From Bordetella genomosp. 10 (GTDB lineage Bacteria > Pseudomonadota > Gammaproteobacteria > Burkholderiales > Burkholderiaceae_B): a stretch of 64,000 nt of DNA. Location of the stretch: positions 1,488,001 to 1,552,000 of the forward strand of contig NZ_NEVM01000001.1 in NCBI RefSeq assembly GCF_002261225.1, given 5' to 3'. A model generated the notes under the pieces. The model ran no database searches and was not told the DNA's origin. It was given only the letters and a program-made list of their open reading frames with translations. Below are positions 9,147-18,119 of the stretch, one piece after another; position 1 is the first letter of the stretch; every line of letters begins with the position of its first letter. The position numbers and the translations under genes were made by a program.

Positions 9147-11426
9147 CTATCCATCGGCATTCGTTTCCTCATCGTTCATCGCCTGCATGATGCGGTCCGG
9201 CGTCAGCGGCATGTCGCGCACGCGCACGCCCAGGGCCTGGGCCACGGCGTTGGCGATGGCCGCGGCGGTGGGCCCCAGGGCCGCTTCGCCGGCGCCCAGC
9301 GGCGCGTCGGCGGGCCGGGACACGATGTCGACGCTGACGTGCGGCGCCTGGCTGAAGCGCAGGATAGGATAGCTTTCCCAATCGCCGTCGAGCAGGCGGG
9401 TGGCGTCGAAGCGCACGGCTTCCTGCAAGGTCCAGCTCGCCGCCTGCAGGGCGCCCCCTTCGATCTGCTGGCGCACCCCGTCGGGATTGATCGCCAGGCC
9501 GACGTCGACCGCGATATGCAAGGCGCGCAAGCGCACCTGGTCGTCCACCTCCACGTGCGCGACCACCGCGCAATACGCGCCGGTGCCCTTGTAGCGGGCG
9601 ACGCCGCAGCCCCGGCCACGCACGCTGTCGCCGTCCGGCGAGGCGCCGTCCTGGCCCTCGGCGAGGTCGCTGGCCCGCCAGGCCGCGCGCAGCACCGCGG
9701 CCATGCGCGGGTCTTCGATGTGCGCCAGCCGATAGTCGCGCGGGTGCATGCCGGCGGCCTGCGCCAGTTCGTCCATGAAGGATTCGATGGCGAAGACGTT
9801 GGCGTGGGCGCCGAGCGCGCGCAGGGCGGACGCGCGCAAGGGCACGTCGCGCACGCGGTGGCAGGCCACGTCCACGCGGGCGAAGGCATAGCCGGGCTCG
9901 GCATTGCGGTCCATGCCGCCGCCCACGGCGCGCGGCGCGTCGACCGCGTCCAGGCGTGGAAAGGGCGTGGCCAGATGCCAGCTACCGAGCAGCGTGGGCG
10001 ATGGCGCCCGCCCCGGACGCAAGCCGTGGCCGGGGCTCCAGGCCGCGTGCCTCCAGGCCAGGATGCGGCCGTCGGCGCCGACGTCGGCTTCCAGTTCGAC
10101 GGCCATCGCCGGTCCCAGCGGAGACCAGTTGAGTTCGTCGGCGCGCGACCATTGCACGCGCACCGGCCGGCCGGGACAGTGGCCGGCCAGCCATGCGGCG
10201 TCGTAGGCAACGTCGTCGGCGCCGTTGTGGCCGTAGCAGCCGGCGCCCTGCACGTGCTCGACCACGATGGCGTCTTCGGAACGCCGCAGGGCCAGCGCCA
10301 GGTCGCGGCGCAGGTTGTAGATGGCCTGGCTGTGCGTCCATATCTCCAGCCGCGCGCCGTCGTCGCGCGCCAGGGCGCAGGATGGTCCGATGGACGCATG
10401 CTTGAGGAAGGGCCGCGAATAGGCGGCGCGCAAGGTGCGGACCGCGGCCGCCGCGCCGGCGCCCACGCCTGGCGCCGGCGCGGCGCCAGGCGAACGGGCT
10501 GCCTCGAGGACGGTGGGCGCGATGTCCTGGGCGGCGCGCGGGCTACGCGGCGGTGTGGCGCCGTCGCCTTCGGTCGCGGCAGCCGTGCCGCCGCGCCATT
10601 GCAGCGTGTCGCAGGGCAGTGTCTTCAGCCATGCCGGCAGGGCTGCGGCGTCCGGCAGCGTGGCGGGCTCGTCCCAGGTCGCGCCGGCGGCCAGGCGGGC
10701 CAGCGCGCGCTCCGCGAGGTCTTCCCGTGCTGCGATGACGCCGGCCAGCGTGCCGTCGCGCGGCACCGCGATCACGCCCGGCCAGGCGGCCACCTCCGTG
10801 TCGTCCAGCGCCAGGAGCCGGGCGGCGGGCGAGGGCGGGCGCAGCATGCGTCCGTGCAGCAGGCCGGGCAGCTCGATGTCGTGGATGTAGCGATAGCGGC
10901 CATAGACCTTTTCGGCGATGTCGTCGCGCGGCCGCGATCGCCCGACTTCGCGATAGGCGGCGCCGGCCTTGGGGACGACTTGCGGGTCGGCCGGGCAATC
11001 CAGCACGGCCGCATCGATTTCCCAATAGCTGCCCAGCCGGTCCGCGCCGTGCAGGAACACGCCGTCCTCCACGCGCAGCGCCCGCGCCGGCAGGCCGTGC
11101 GCCGCGGCCACGTGGGTCAGGCACAACGCGCGCGCCTGCGCGCAGACATGGCGCAGCGCCTCGCCCGAGTGCTGGATGGAAAGGCTGCCCGAGGTGACCG
11201 CCTCGTCCGGGCTGAGCGCGGTGCGCGGCGGCGCCATGTCGATCCGCGCGAACGCCACGTCCAGTTCCTCGGCGGCGATCTGCGCCAGCGCGGTGCGTAT
11301 GCCCTGGCCGATTTCGACCTTGCCCGAGCGCACACGTACCCGGCCGGGCGGATCGAAACCCAGCCACGTCGACAGGCGCGGGTTGGCGCGCAGGCTGAAG
11401 GGCAGGGCGCTATTGGCGTTGTCCAT
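9147..11426 (-). CDS. Molybdenum hydroxylase large subunit (molybdopterin-binding)
   Basis: Catalytic subunit of a xanthine dehydrogenase/isoquinoline-oxidoreductase-type enzyme that hydroxylates an aldehyde or N-heterocycle using water at a molybdenum cofactor. The ATG at 11426 begins MDNANSALPFSLRANPRLS and overlaps the end of the iron-sulfur subunit by 17 bases, so translation is probably coupled. Length is 759 residues. An N-terminal cofactor-binding motif (VEIGQGIRTALAQIAAEEL, about 32-50) resembles IorB, and GAGEAALGP near the C-terminus places the expected active-site Glu at about 714. There is no fused cytochrome c domain, unlike NicB, so electrons must leave through another partner. 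No twin-arginine signal is visible. Substrate unknown. Confidence 0.9.
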   Translation of the reverse strand: MDNANSALPFSLRANPRLSTWLGFDPPGRVRVRSGKVEIGQGIRTALAQIAAEELDVAFARIDMAPPRTALSPDEAVTSGSLSIQHSGEALRHVCAQARALCLTHVAAAHGLPARALRVEDGVFLHGADRLGSYWEIDAAVLDCPADPQVVPKAGAAYREVGRSRPRDDIAEKVYGRYRYIHDIELPGLLHGRMLRPPSPAARLLALDDTEVAAWPGVIAVPRDGTLAGVIAAREDLAERALARLAAGATWDEPATLPDAAALPAWLKTLPCDTLQWRGGTAAATEGDGATPPRSPRAAQDIAPTVLEAARSPGAAPAPGVGAGAAAAVRTLRAAYSRPFLKHASIGPSCALARDDGARLEIWTHSQAIYNLRRDLALALRRSEDAIVVEHVQGAGCYGHNGADDVAYDAAWLAGHCPGRPVRVQWSRADELNWSPLGPAMAVELEADVGADGRILAWRHAAWSPGHGLRPGRAPSPTLLGSWHLATPFPRLDAVDAPRAVGGGMDRNAEPGYAFARVDVACHRVRDVPLRASALRALGAHANVFAIESFMDELAQAAGMHPRDYRLAHIEDPRMAAVLRAAWRASDLAEGQDGASPDGDSVRGRGCGVARYKGTGAYCAVVAHVEVDDQVRLRALHIAVDVGLAINPDGVRQQIEGGALQAASWTLQEAVRFDATRLLDGDWESYPILRFSQAPHVSVDIVSRPADAPLGAGEAALGPTAAAIANAVAQALGVRVRDMPLTPDRIMQAMNDEETNADG

Positions 11427-12000
11427 CGTCGCTGCTCCTGCCCTGGACGGGGGCGTGCGAAGGCGATGCGTCCGCCGCGGCGCGGGCCACCGCGCGCAGG
11501 ACGCGCGGATGCGTGCCGCACCGGCACAGATTGCGTTCCAGGCCCGCGCGGATCTGCGCCTCGGTCGGATGCGGGCAGCGCCGCAGCAGGGATGCCGCCG
11601 CGATGAGCATTCCGGAGGTGCAGTAGCCGCACTGCGCCGCCTGTTCCGCGATGAAGGCGCGCTGCACCGGATGCGGGGCGTCTGCATTGCCCAGCCCTTC
11701 GACCGTGAGCACGTCCTTGCCCGCCGCCGACCACATCGGCGTATCGCAGGCGGGGACCGCATGGCCGTCCAGCATCACCATGCAGGCGCCGCACAGGCCC
11801 GCGCCGCAGCCGAAATGGCTGGCCTTCAGTCCCAGGTCGTTGCGCAGCACGTCCAGCAGGCTGCGGCCCGCGTCCACGCGCAGGGACAGGGGCCGGCCGT
11901 TGACGGTCAACGCGATGGCGTCCGCGTCTCCGCCGGGACCGGCGTCCGAATCCAATCCCGGTCCCGCATTCCGTCCCGCATCCTTGTCCGCTTCGCCCAT
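11410..12000 (-). CDS. Molybdenum hydroxylase small subunit, two [2Fe-2S] clusters
   Basis: Electron-transfer subunit of the enzyme encoded by the next gene. The ferredoxin-like N-terminal part (about 28-105) carries the plant-type cluster motif CGAGLCGAC with a fourth Cys in AVPAC; the helical C-terminal part has the second cluster pair CGYC and CRC(GTHP), as in IorA, NicA and CoxS. At 196 residues it is longer than the usual 150-170, with a Gly/Asp-rich N-terminal extension of about 27 residues and a tail of about 25 residues. Starts inside the extension are possible. It overlaps the large subunit by 17 bases and follows a Bug-type binding-protein gene by 37 bases. Confidence 0.92.
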   Translation of the reverse strand: MGEADKDAGRNAGPGLDSDAGPGGDADAIALTVNGRPLSLRVDAGRSLLDVLRNDLGLKASHFGCGAGLCGACMVMLDGHAVPACDTPMWSAAGKDVLTVEGLGNADAPHPVQRAFIAEQAAQCGYCTSGMLIAAASLLRRCPHPTEAQIRAGLERNLCRCGTHPRVLRAVARAAADASPSHAPVQGRSSDDGQRQ

Positions 12001-12037
12001 GATCGTTCCCGCCCGGGTTTCCCGCCGTCCGCCGCGG

Positions 12038-13075
12038 TCAATCGACCGTGATGTTGGCCGATTTGACGATGGCGCCCCACTTGTCGATGTCCTGCTTGAG
12101 AAAGGTCGTGAACTGGGCCGGCGTCATCTTCATCGGCGTCACGCCGCTTTGCGCCCACTCCGAACGGATGTCCGGCTGGTCGGCGATGCGCGAGATGCGT
12201 TCGTTCAGGAAGTTCACGACGTCCGGCGGGGTGCCCTTGGGCGCCAGCAGGCCCAGCCATATCGTCGCGGTGTAGCCGGGTACGCCGGCCTCGGCCATGG
12301 TGGGCGTATCGGGCAGGACGCTGGAGCGTTCCTTGCCCGTGGTCGCCAGCGCCACCACTTTCCCGGTCCGTATCAGTTCGGTCATGGTGCTGACGGCATC
12401 GAACATCATGTCGACCTGGCCGCCCAGCACGTCGGTGCGCGCGCCGCCGCTGCTTTTGTAGGGGATGTGGGCGATGTTGATGCCCGCCATGCTCTTGAAC
12501 AGTTCGCCGGCCATGTGATACGGCGTGCCGGTGCCGGAGGAGGCGTAATTGAATTTGCCCGGCGACCGCTTGGCTTGCTCGATCAGCTCCTTGACCGACT
12601 TGACCGGCAGCCCCGCGCGCACCACCAGCACCAGCGGCGCCTCGTTGACCGGCGCCACGGCGGTGAAGTCCTGCATCAGGTTGTACGGCCGCCTTTTCAA
12701 CAGCGTTTCGTTCACCGTTTGCGTATTCGACATCATGAGCAGGGTGTAGCCGTCCGGCGCGGCCTTGGCCACGTATTGCGTGCCGATGACCGCGCCGGCG
12801 CCGGGCCGGTTCTCCACCACGAAGGACTGGCCGGTTTCCCGGCCCAGGCGCTGCGCCAGCACGCGCGCATAGACGTCGGCGGAGCCGCCGGCGCCGAACG
12901 GCACGACGATGGTCACGGGATGGCTGGGATAGGTCTCGGCCCGGGCGGGACCGGGAACGGCGCTCCAGGCCGCGGCGATGACGAGGGCGGCCGCGACGCG
13001 GACGCGCGTCAGAGAGGCCACGCGCGCAAAGCCCGTAAAGAGTTTGATGCCCGCAAAGGACGTAAAGGCATTCAT
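12038..13075 (-). CDS. Bug-family (TTT) periplasmic solute-binding protein
   Basis: Tripartite tricarboxylate transporter receptor of the Bug family, which binds small carboxylates or related compounds in the periplasm. The ATG at 13075 is preceded by AGGAGA; the upstream extension to 13126 lacks support. A long signal region ends at PGPARA. Family hallmarks follow: [85 protein letters not shown] and a C-terminal GLLAPKGTPPDVV. Length 345 residues. No TctA/TctB membrane subunits are nearby, which is normal for the expanded Bug families of Bordetella. It lies between the Mo-hydroxylase and a FAH-family gene, so its ligand may be that pathway's substrate. Confidence 0.93.
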   Translation of the reverse strand: MNAFTSFAGIKLFTGFARVASLTRVRVAAALVIAAAWSAVPGPARAETYPSHPVTIVVPFGAGGSADVYARVLAQRLGRETGQSFVVENRPGAGAVIGTQYVAKAAPDGYTLLMMSNTQTVNETLLKRRPYNLMQDFTAVAPVNEAPLVLVVRAGLPVKSVKELIEQAKRSPGKFNYASSGTGTPYHMAGELFKSMAGINIAHIPYKSSGGARTDVLGGQVDMMFDAVSTMTELIRTGKVVALATTGKERSSVLPDTPTMAEAGVPGYTATIWLGLLAPKGTPPDVVNFLNERISRIADQPDIRSEWAQSGVTPMKMTPAQFTTFLKQDIDKWGAIVKSANITVD

Positions 13076-13216
13076 CGATTGTCTCCTCACGACCCGCCGG
13101 GGCGGCCGTGGTTGGGAACCGGGCACGCCGGTCCGCGTATCCTCGCGCTCGGCGTGCCAGCGGTCATGCGCCGCCTTTTCGGTCAGGGCGGAGCGCGATG
13201 CTCCGGATTCCGTTCG

Positions 13217-14095
13217 TCAGGCCACGGGGTTTTCAAGCACGCCCAGGCCTTCGATTTCGATGCGGATGACGTCGCCCGATTGCACGAAGCGCGGCGGCTT
13301 GAAGCCGATGCCCACGCCGGCCGGCGTGCCGGTGGCGATGACGTCGCCCGGCTTCAGTTCGATGCCGGCGGAGATGGTTTCGATCAGCGTGGGAATGTCG
13401 AAGATCAGGTCGGCCGTATTGGCGTTCTGGCGCAGTTCCCCATTGACCCAGCATTTCACGCCCAGGCGGGTGGCATCGACCTCGTCGCGCGTGACGAGGT
13501 ACGGACCCATGGGGCAGAAGCCGTCGAGGGACTTGCCCAGGAACCATTGGCGATGCAGTTTCTGCAAGTCGCGTGCGGTGACGTCGTTGACGATGGTGTA
13601 GCCGAAGACGTGATCGAAGGCGTCGGCCTTGCGGATGCCGCGGCCGGCCTTGCCGATCACCACGGCCAGTTCGGCTTCGTAGTCGACCTGCCGCGTGACC
13701 TGCTTGTGCGGGGGAATGGCCGCGCCGGGCCCGATCACGGTGGTGGCCGGCTTGGTGAACACCACCGGCGCCTCGGGGGCGTGCTCGCCTTCCTTGGCGC
13801 TGCTGTCGAAGCCCGACTTGCTGAATTCGGCGGCGTGTTCGTGGTAGTTCTTGCCGACGCAGAAAATATTGCGGCGGGGTTGGTCGATGGGCGCCAGCAG
13901 TTTGACGCCGGACAGCGGTTTGCCCGGGCGCGTGGTGGCCAGTTGCGGGCGCAGGCGGGCGAAATCATGTACCAGTTGGACCATGTCTCCCCGGAAATCG
14001 GGCGCCAGCTCGGAGATGGGCCAGAATTGCTGGGATTGCGTGTCGACCAAGGCGATGGCGGAGAGGCCGTCGAGCGCGATGTGGGCGAATTTCAT
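13217..14095 (-). CDS. Fumarylacetoacetate hydrolase family protein
   Basis: Member of the FAH superfamily of metal-dependent C-C hydrolases, isomerases or decarboxylases acting on dioxo acids late in aromatic catabolism. The ATG at 14095 starts the usual MKFAHIAL; a TTG at 14113 would add six residues. The N-terminal cap (to about 70) is followed by the core: FCVGKNYHEHAAE, TVIGPGAAIPPH, VDYEAELAVVIGK (acidic metal ligands), GYTIVNDVTARDLQ, KSLDGFCPMGPYLV and GDVIATGTPAGVG. Length 292 residues is normal. It is probably the first gene of the minus-strand operon running to the Bug protein and Mo-hydroxylase, divergent from the GntR gene at 14227 with palindromes between them. Confidence 0.92.
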   Translation of the reverse strand: MKFAHIALDGLSAIALVDTQSQQFWPISELAPDFRGDMVQLVHDFARLRPQLATTRPGKPLSGVKLLAPIDQPRRNIFCVGKNYHEHAAEFSKSGFDSSAKEGEHAPEAPVVFTKPATTVIGPGAAIPPHKQVTRQVDYEAELAVVIGKAGRGIRKADAFDHVFGYTIVNDVTARDLQKLHRQWFLGKSLDGFCPMGPYLVTRDEVDATRLGVKCWVNGELRQNANTADLIFDIPTLIETISAGIELKPGDVIATGTPAGVGIGFKPPRFVQSGDVIRIEIEGLGVLENPVA

Positions 14096-14109
14096 GTCTC
14101 GTTGATAAT

Positions 14110-14193
14110 CCAATTGGTTGTGGCAGGGCGTAATTTAGAACCAAAATGGCCCTCCATCAATACAAATTTTGGGCGACAGGATGACCAATTGGT
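14110..14193. promoter_or_regulatory. Palindromic operator pair between FAH gene and GntR gene
   Basis: CCAATTGG at 14110-14117 and ACCAATTGGT at 14184-14193 are two copies of the same palindrome, centred 75 bases (about seven helical turns) apart. A half-site, AACCAA, lies at 14139-14144. Sites built from TTGGT/ACCAA are typical of FadR-type GntR regulators, such as the one encoded at 14227. The sites flank both divergent starts, suggesting control of the operon and autoregulation, perhaps by looping. Confidence 0.6.
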
Positions 14194-14226
14194 TCATGTT
14201 GGGGTAGAATCGCCCAGTCTCGGGGT

Positions 14227-14964
14227 GTGCGTGAAAGAGGGAGTGCGTCGAACGTGGATGAACGGGTAGCCGGAGCCGCCGTGCGGTCCGAAGGCGCCAG
14301 GGAGCTGGCGCGGTATCTGCAAGAGGAAATCGGCGCGGGCCGCTTGCGCGCGGGGGTGAAGCTGCCGCCCGAGCGCGAATTGAGCCTGCGCTTCGGCGCG
14401 TCGCGCGGTTCCGTGCGGCGCGTGCTGGCGGATCTTCGCCAGCGCGGCCTGATCCGGCAGTCCGTGGGCAGCGGCACCTTCGTGTCGGAGGAAGCCGAGT
14501 CGCTGCTGGGCGCGCCGCCGGCCGCCGTGCCCTGGTTCCACGTGCCGGTCAGCCCCGCCGAATTGATGGAGGCCCGCCGCCTGATCGAACCGCTGCTGCC
14601 CCCCATGATCGCGCGCAACGCCACCGCGGCGGACTTCGCGGCCATGCAGCACTGCATCGAGCAGTCCGAGGCCGCGAACACGATCGAAGGTTTCGAACAC
14701 TGGGACGGGGAATTGCACAAGAGCTTCGCGCTGGCCACGCACAACGCTTTCTTCATGCAGATCCTGGAGCTGACCAACCGCGCGCGCGAGCAGGGCGAGT
14801 GGGGACGCCTCAAGCGCAATTCGCTGACCCCGCAGCGCCGCGCGGAATACGAACAGCAGCACCGCGCCATCGTCGATGCGCTGAGGGACCGCGACGCCGC
14901 CCAGGCCGCGGCCTTGATGACAGGACACCTGGAGCAGATCCGCCGCAATCTGTTCGGCGAGTGA
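14227..14964 (+). CDS. FadR/FCD-type GntR transcriptional regulator
   Basis: DNA-binding regulator, 245 residues from the GTG at 14227; a GTG at 14254 with AGAGGGAG upstream is an alternative start. The winged-helix domain spans about 20-95 (LPPERELSLRFGASRGSVRR, then LADLRQRGLIRQSVGSGTFV). The C-terminal helical FCD domain spans about 110-235, with the metal-ligand-type residues D and H in WDGELHKSFA and later H in the QQHRAIVDAL and TGHLEQI helices. Such proteins sense organic acids. Divergent position and shared palindromes make the FAH/Bug/Mo-hydroxylase operon the probable target. Confidence 0.9.
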   Translation: MRERGSASNVDERVAGAAVRSEGARELARYLQEEIGAGRLRAGVKLPPERELSLRFGASRGSVRRVLADLRQRGLIRQSVGSGTFVSEEAESLLGAPPAAVPWFHVPVSPAELMEARRLIEPLLPPMIARNATAADFAAMQHCIEQSEAANTIEGFEHWDGELHKSFALATHNAFFMQILELTNRAREQGEWGRLKRNSLTPQRRAEYEQQHRAIVDALRDRDAAQAAALMTGHLEQIRRNLFGE

Positions 14965-15191
14965 ACGCGCGGCCGGATATTCCACGTCGCCGCGACGCCG
15001 CGTCCCGGCCATTTGTATCGAACATCGGTCGAATGTCGACAATCGGGACGGACCCGCCATCGTCCATCTGCCTTGCGCTCGAGAGACACGCTCGACGCGC
15101 CGTTATGCCGTTGGACAAGATGCGTAAGCGGAGCTATCCGGTTAAGATTGTCCGGCGTCAAACTTGAAATATTGTAATAATCTTCATACAA

Positions 15192-15965
15192 ATGTCCATG
15201 CACACGTTGAGCGCCGGCGTCCCGATGTACCACCAGATTGCACAGGTGTTGCGGCGACGCCTGGAAGCCGGCGATCTGGGCGCCGGCAACCAGATGGCGA
15301 CGGAACAGGCGCTGTGCGAGGAATTCGGCGTCAGTCGCACCACCGTCAGGCATGCGTTGAGCTACTTGAAGCGCGAAGGCCTGCTTAGCAGCCGCCGCGG
15401 CGTCGGCACCCGGCGCGTCGAGGCGGGACCGCGCAAGAAATACGTGCGGTCCACCGGCGATCCCCTGCACGCCACCTTGTCCAGCAAGCCCCGCATCCTG
15501 TCGCTGGGCCTGGCGCCGGCGCCGGCGCAAGTGGCGCGCTTCCTGGGGCTGGAAGAGGGCGCCGAGGTTTTCAAGATCGTGCGCATGCACGATCTTGACG
15601 GCGAGCCGCTGTCGGTCGTGATCAGCTACATGCCCGCCTATCTGTCCAAGATTTCCCGCAGCGCCATGCAGCGCGAAACGCTGCACGAGATTTTCTGGCA
15701 CGACTTCGGCCTCAAGGTCGAGAGAAGCGTGCACACCATACGCGTCAGCCGCGCCGATACCGATATCGCCGCGCTCCTGAAGATCGGCCTGGCCGATCCG
15801 GTGATGCATATCCAGGCGCAGACCTTCCTGCGCGGCGGCCAGCCGATCCGCTGGACGGAAAACTATTTTTGCGAAGACCGCTACGAGTACACGGCCGAGT
15901 TCATCTGGGATGCGCCCGCGCCCCGGCGCAAGACGGCGGCCGCCAAAACCGGGGAAAAAAAGTGA
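15192..15965 (+). CDS. HutC-type GntR regulator with UTRA domain
   Basis: Regulator of 257 residues. The N-terminal winged helix (about 8-75) contains [20 protein letters not shown], then [20 protein letters not shown] and [12 protein letters not shown]. The UTRA ligand-binding domain follows (about 95-245: [45 protein letters not shown]). A basic Lys/Arg tail ends the protein. No clear Shine-Dalgarno precedes the ATG; a second ATG six bases on (15198) is possible. The stop codon overlaps the start of the Bug gene (TGATG), so the two are co-translated: the regulator probably controls its own operon in response to the imported compound. Confidence 0.92.
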   Translation: MSMHTLSAGVPMYHQIAQVLRRRLEAGDLGAGNQMATEQALCEEFGVSRTTVRHALSYLKREGLLSSRRGVGTRRVEAGPRKKYVRSTGDPLHATLSSKPRILSLGLAPAPAQVARFLGLEEGAEVFKIVRMHDLDGEPLSVVISYMPAYLSKISRSAMQRETLHEIFWHDFGLKVERSVHTIRVSRADTDIAALLKIGLADPVMHIQAQTFLRGGQPIRWTENYFCEDRYEYTAEFIWDAPAPRRKTAAAKTGEKK

Positions 15966-17077
15966 TGTTGTCCAAGCTGTTCGGCGTTTTGTTCTCGAAG
16001 GCGAAGGCGTCCGCCGCCGCATCTGCACCCGCGTCGTCGCGCAAGTCGTCCTCCGCCTTGCTCCCGCGCGCTGCCGGCCTTTCCCTCCCCGTGCGCAAGC
16101 GGCCGCTGCTGGCCGCCTGCCTGGCCGCCGCCGCCGCGATGCCGTTCGCCGCCGGCGCGCAGGCCGCGGATGACGCCGCCGGTTATCCCGACAAGCCCAT
16201 CCGCATCATCCTGGGCTTCCCCGGCGGCGGCGGCGCCGACGTGCTGCTGCGTTCGGTCACGCCCGGCCTGGCGCAGGAACTGGGCCAGCCCATCATCGTG
16301 GATAACCGCCCCGGCGCGGGCGGCAACCTGGCCATGGACGCCGTGGCGCGCGCCGCGCCCGACGGCTATACCCTGTTGATGGGATCGCCGGGCCTGGCGA
16401 CCAATCCCTTCCTGTACAAGGACCTGCCCTTCGATCCGCTCAAGGACTTCGCGCCCATCGGCATGGTGGGCAGCGTGCAGAACGTGCTGATCGTGCGGCC
16501 CTCGCTGCATATCGACACCGTTGCCGACCTGGTGCGCTACGCCAAGGAGCATCCCGGCGTACTGAACGTCGCGTCCTCCGGCAACGGCACCTCCCTGCAC
16601 CTGGCCGCCGAGCTGTTCAAGCGGGACACGGGCGTGAACATCGTGCACGTGCCCTATCGCGGCGGCCCGCCGGCCATGACGGACCTGCTGGGCGACCGCG
16701 TCGACATGATGTTCAACGTGCTGCCGCAGGCGCTGGCGCAGATCAAGGCCGGCAAGCTCAAGGCGCTGGCCGTCACGGCGGCGCAGCGCTCGCCGATGCT
16801 GCCGGACGTGCCCACCATGCAGGAAGCGGGCGTGAAGGGCTATACGGCGACCACCTGGAATGGCCTGCTGGCGCCCGCCGGCACGCCCCCGGCCATCGTC
16901 GACAAGATCAATGCGGCCTTGCACAAGGTGCTGGCGATGCCCGAGACGAAGAAGCGTTTCGAGGACATGGGCCAGGACGTGGTGATGGACACGCCCGCCG
17001 AATTCGGCCGCCTGATCAAGGACGAAACCGTGAAGTGGAAGGCCGTCATCGAGGAAGGCGGGATCAAGGCGCAATAG
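15965..17077 (+). CDS. Bug-family (TTT) periplasmic solute-binding protein
   Basis: Second Bug protein of the window, 370 residues, beginning at the ATG that overlaps the regulator's stop codon. The N-terminal region before the mature domain is unusually long (about 70 residues, with a basic [20 protein letters not shown] signal core and cleavage near AGAQAA); an internal start nearer the signal core is possible. Family motifs: [99 protein letters not shown]. It is followed on the same strand by a polysaccharide-deacetylase-family enzyme, the likely user of the imported compound. Confidence 0.93.
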   Translation: MLSKLFGVLFSKAKASAAASAPASSRKSSSALLPRAAGLSLPVRKRPLLAACLAAAAAMPFAAGAQAADDAAGYPDKPIRIILGFPGGGGADVLLRSVTPGLAQELGQPIIVDNRPGAGGNLAMDAVARAAPDGYTLLMGSPGLATNPFLYKDLPFDPLKDFAPIGMVGSVQNVLIVRPSLHIDTVADLVRYAKEHPGVLNVASSGNGTSLHLAAELFKRDTGVNIVHVPYRGGPPAMTDLLGDRVDMMFNVLPQALAQIKAGKLKALAVTAAQRSPMLPDVPTMQEAGVKGYTATTWNGLLAPAGTPPAIVDKINAALHKVLAMPETKKRFEDMGQDVVMDTPAEFGRLIKDETVKWKAVIEEGGIKAQ

Positions 17078-17173
17078 GGTCCAATGGCGCTGTAAACGCC
17101 ATGCGGCCATGGCCGGGCAGTCGATGCGCAAGCACCAGGATGCCGCGCGCGATCATGTTGTCAAGGAATACTG

Positions 17174-18082
17174 ATGGAAGCTCGTCGCTACGGTCCCTTT
17201 CCCTACATTCCCCAGCCGGCGCGTCCGCCGTTCGCGCTGCCCGGCGGCGCCCGGGTCGCGCTGTGGATCAATCCCAATGTCGAGTATTTCGGCCTCGACG
17301 ACGTGATGCCGGGCGTGCTCAACGAGCGCATTCCGGCCGCGCACGCCAAGATCCCCAACGTGCGGAACTGGTCGCTGCGCGACTACGGCAACCGGGTCGG
17401 GGTCTGGCGCCTGATGGACACGCTCAGCCGCTACGGCATCCGCGCCAGCGCCGCGCTGAACAGCGAGCTGTGCGACCACCATCCCGAGATCATCGAGGAA
17501 GCCGTGCGGCGGGGCTGGGAATTCCTGGGGCACGGCATCACCAATGCCATCCGCTTGAACGAGATGCCCGCGGAACAGGAACGCGCGGCCATTTTCCAGA
17601 TCGTCGAGCGGATCGAGCGCGCGTCGGGCGTGCGGCCGGTCGGCTGGCTGGGCCCGGGCCTGGCCGAGACGTGGAACACGCTGGAGTACCTGTCGGAGGC
17701 CGGCATCCGCTACGTTTGCGATTGGGTCAATGACGACCAGCCCTACACCATGACCGTAGGCCGGCCGCCCATGGTCTCGCTGCCGTATTCGGTGCAGACC
17801 AACGACGTGCCGGCGTACTTCGACATGAAGATGTCCGTGCCGGAATTCGAGGCCGCGATCAAGCGCACCTTCGACACGCTATACCGCGAGGGCGAAACGT
17901 CCGGCCGCGTCATGGCCATCGCCGTGCATCCCTTCGTCACCGGCCTGCCGCACCGCATCGGCGCGCTCGACGCGGCGCTGGAATACATCTGCAAGCACCC
18001 CGGCGTCTGGCTCGCCACCGGCCGCGAAATCGTCGAGCATTACCAGCAGAGCGATTTCGCCCAGGCCATGGCGCCCCGCTGA
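17174..18082 (+). CDS. Polysaccharide deacetylase-family hydrolase (PuuE/allantoinase-like)
   Basis: A 302-residue member of the NodB-fold superfamily, closer in length and layout to the cytoplasmic PuuE-type amidohydrolases than to secreted chitin deacetylases; there is no signal peptide. Landmarks are RVALWINPNVEYFGL (motif 1 position), RYGIRASAALNSELCDHHPE, EFLGHGITNAIRLNEM (motif 2 position), PVGWLGPGLAETWNTLEYL and MAIAVHPFVTGLPHRIGAL. The canonical Asp pair of motif 1 and the second His of motif 2 are replaced, so metal binding and chemistry may differ from the type enzymes. Third gene of the GntR-Bug operon; it may hydrolyse an amide bond in the imported compound. Convergent with the phosphoketolase gene. 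Confidence 0.85.
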   Translation: MEARRYGPFPYIPQPARPPFALPGGARVALWINPNVEYFGLDDVMPGVLNERIPAAHAKIPNVRNWSLRDYGNRVGVWRLMDTLSRYGIRASAALNSELCDHHPEIIEEAVRRGWEFLGHGITNAIRLNEMPAEQERAAIFQIVERIERASGVRPVGWLGPGLAETWNTLEYLSEAGIRYVCDWVNDDQPYTMTVGRPPMVSLPYSVQTNDVPAYFDMKMSVPEFEAAIKRTFDTLYREGETSGRVMAIAVHPFVTGLPHRIGALDAALEYICKHPGVWLATGREIVEHYQQSDFAQAMAPR

Positions 18083-18119
18083 GCGGGGGCCGGCGCCCCT
18101 GGGGGCGCCGTTACCGCCC

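Noticed and set aside
9141..11606. An 821-codon plus-strand frame opposite the Mo-hydroxylase
   Set aside because: No family features; the minus strand encodes all the expected molybdopterin-binding motifs.
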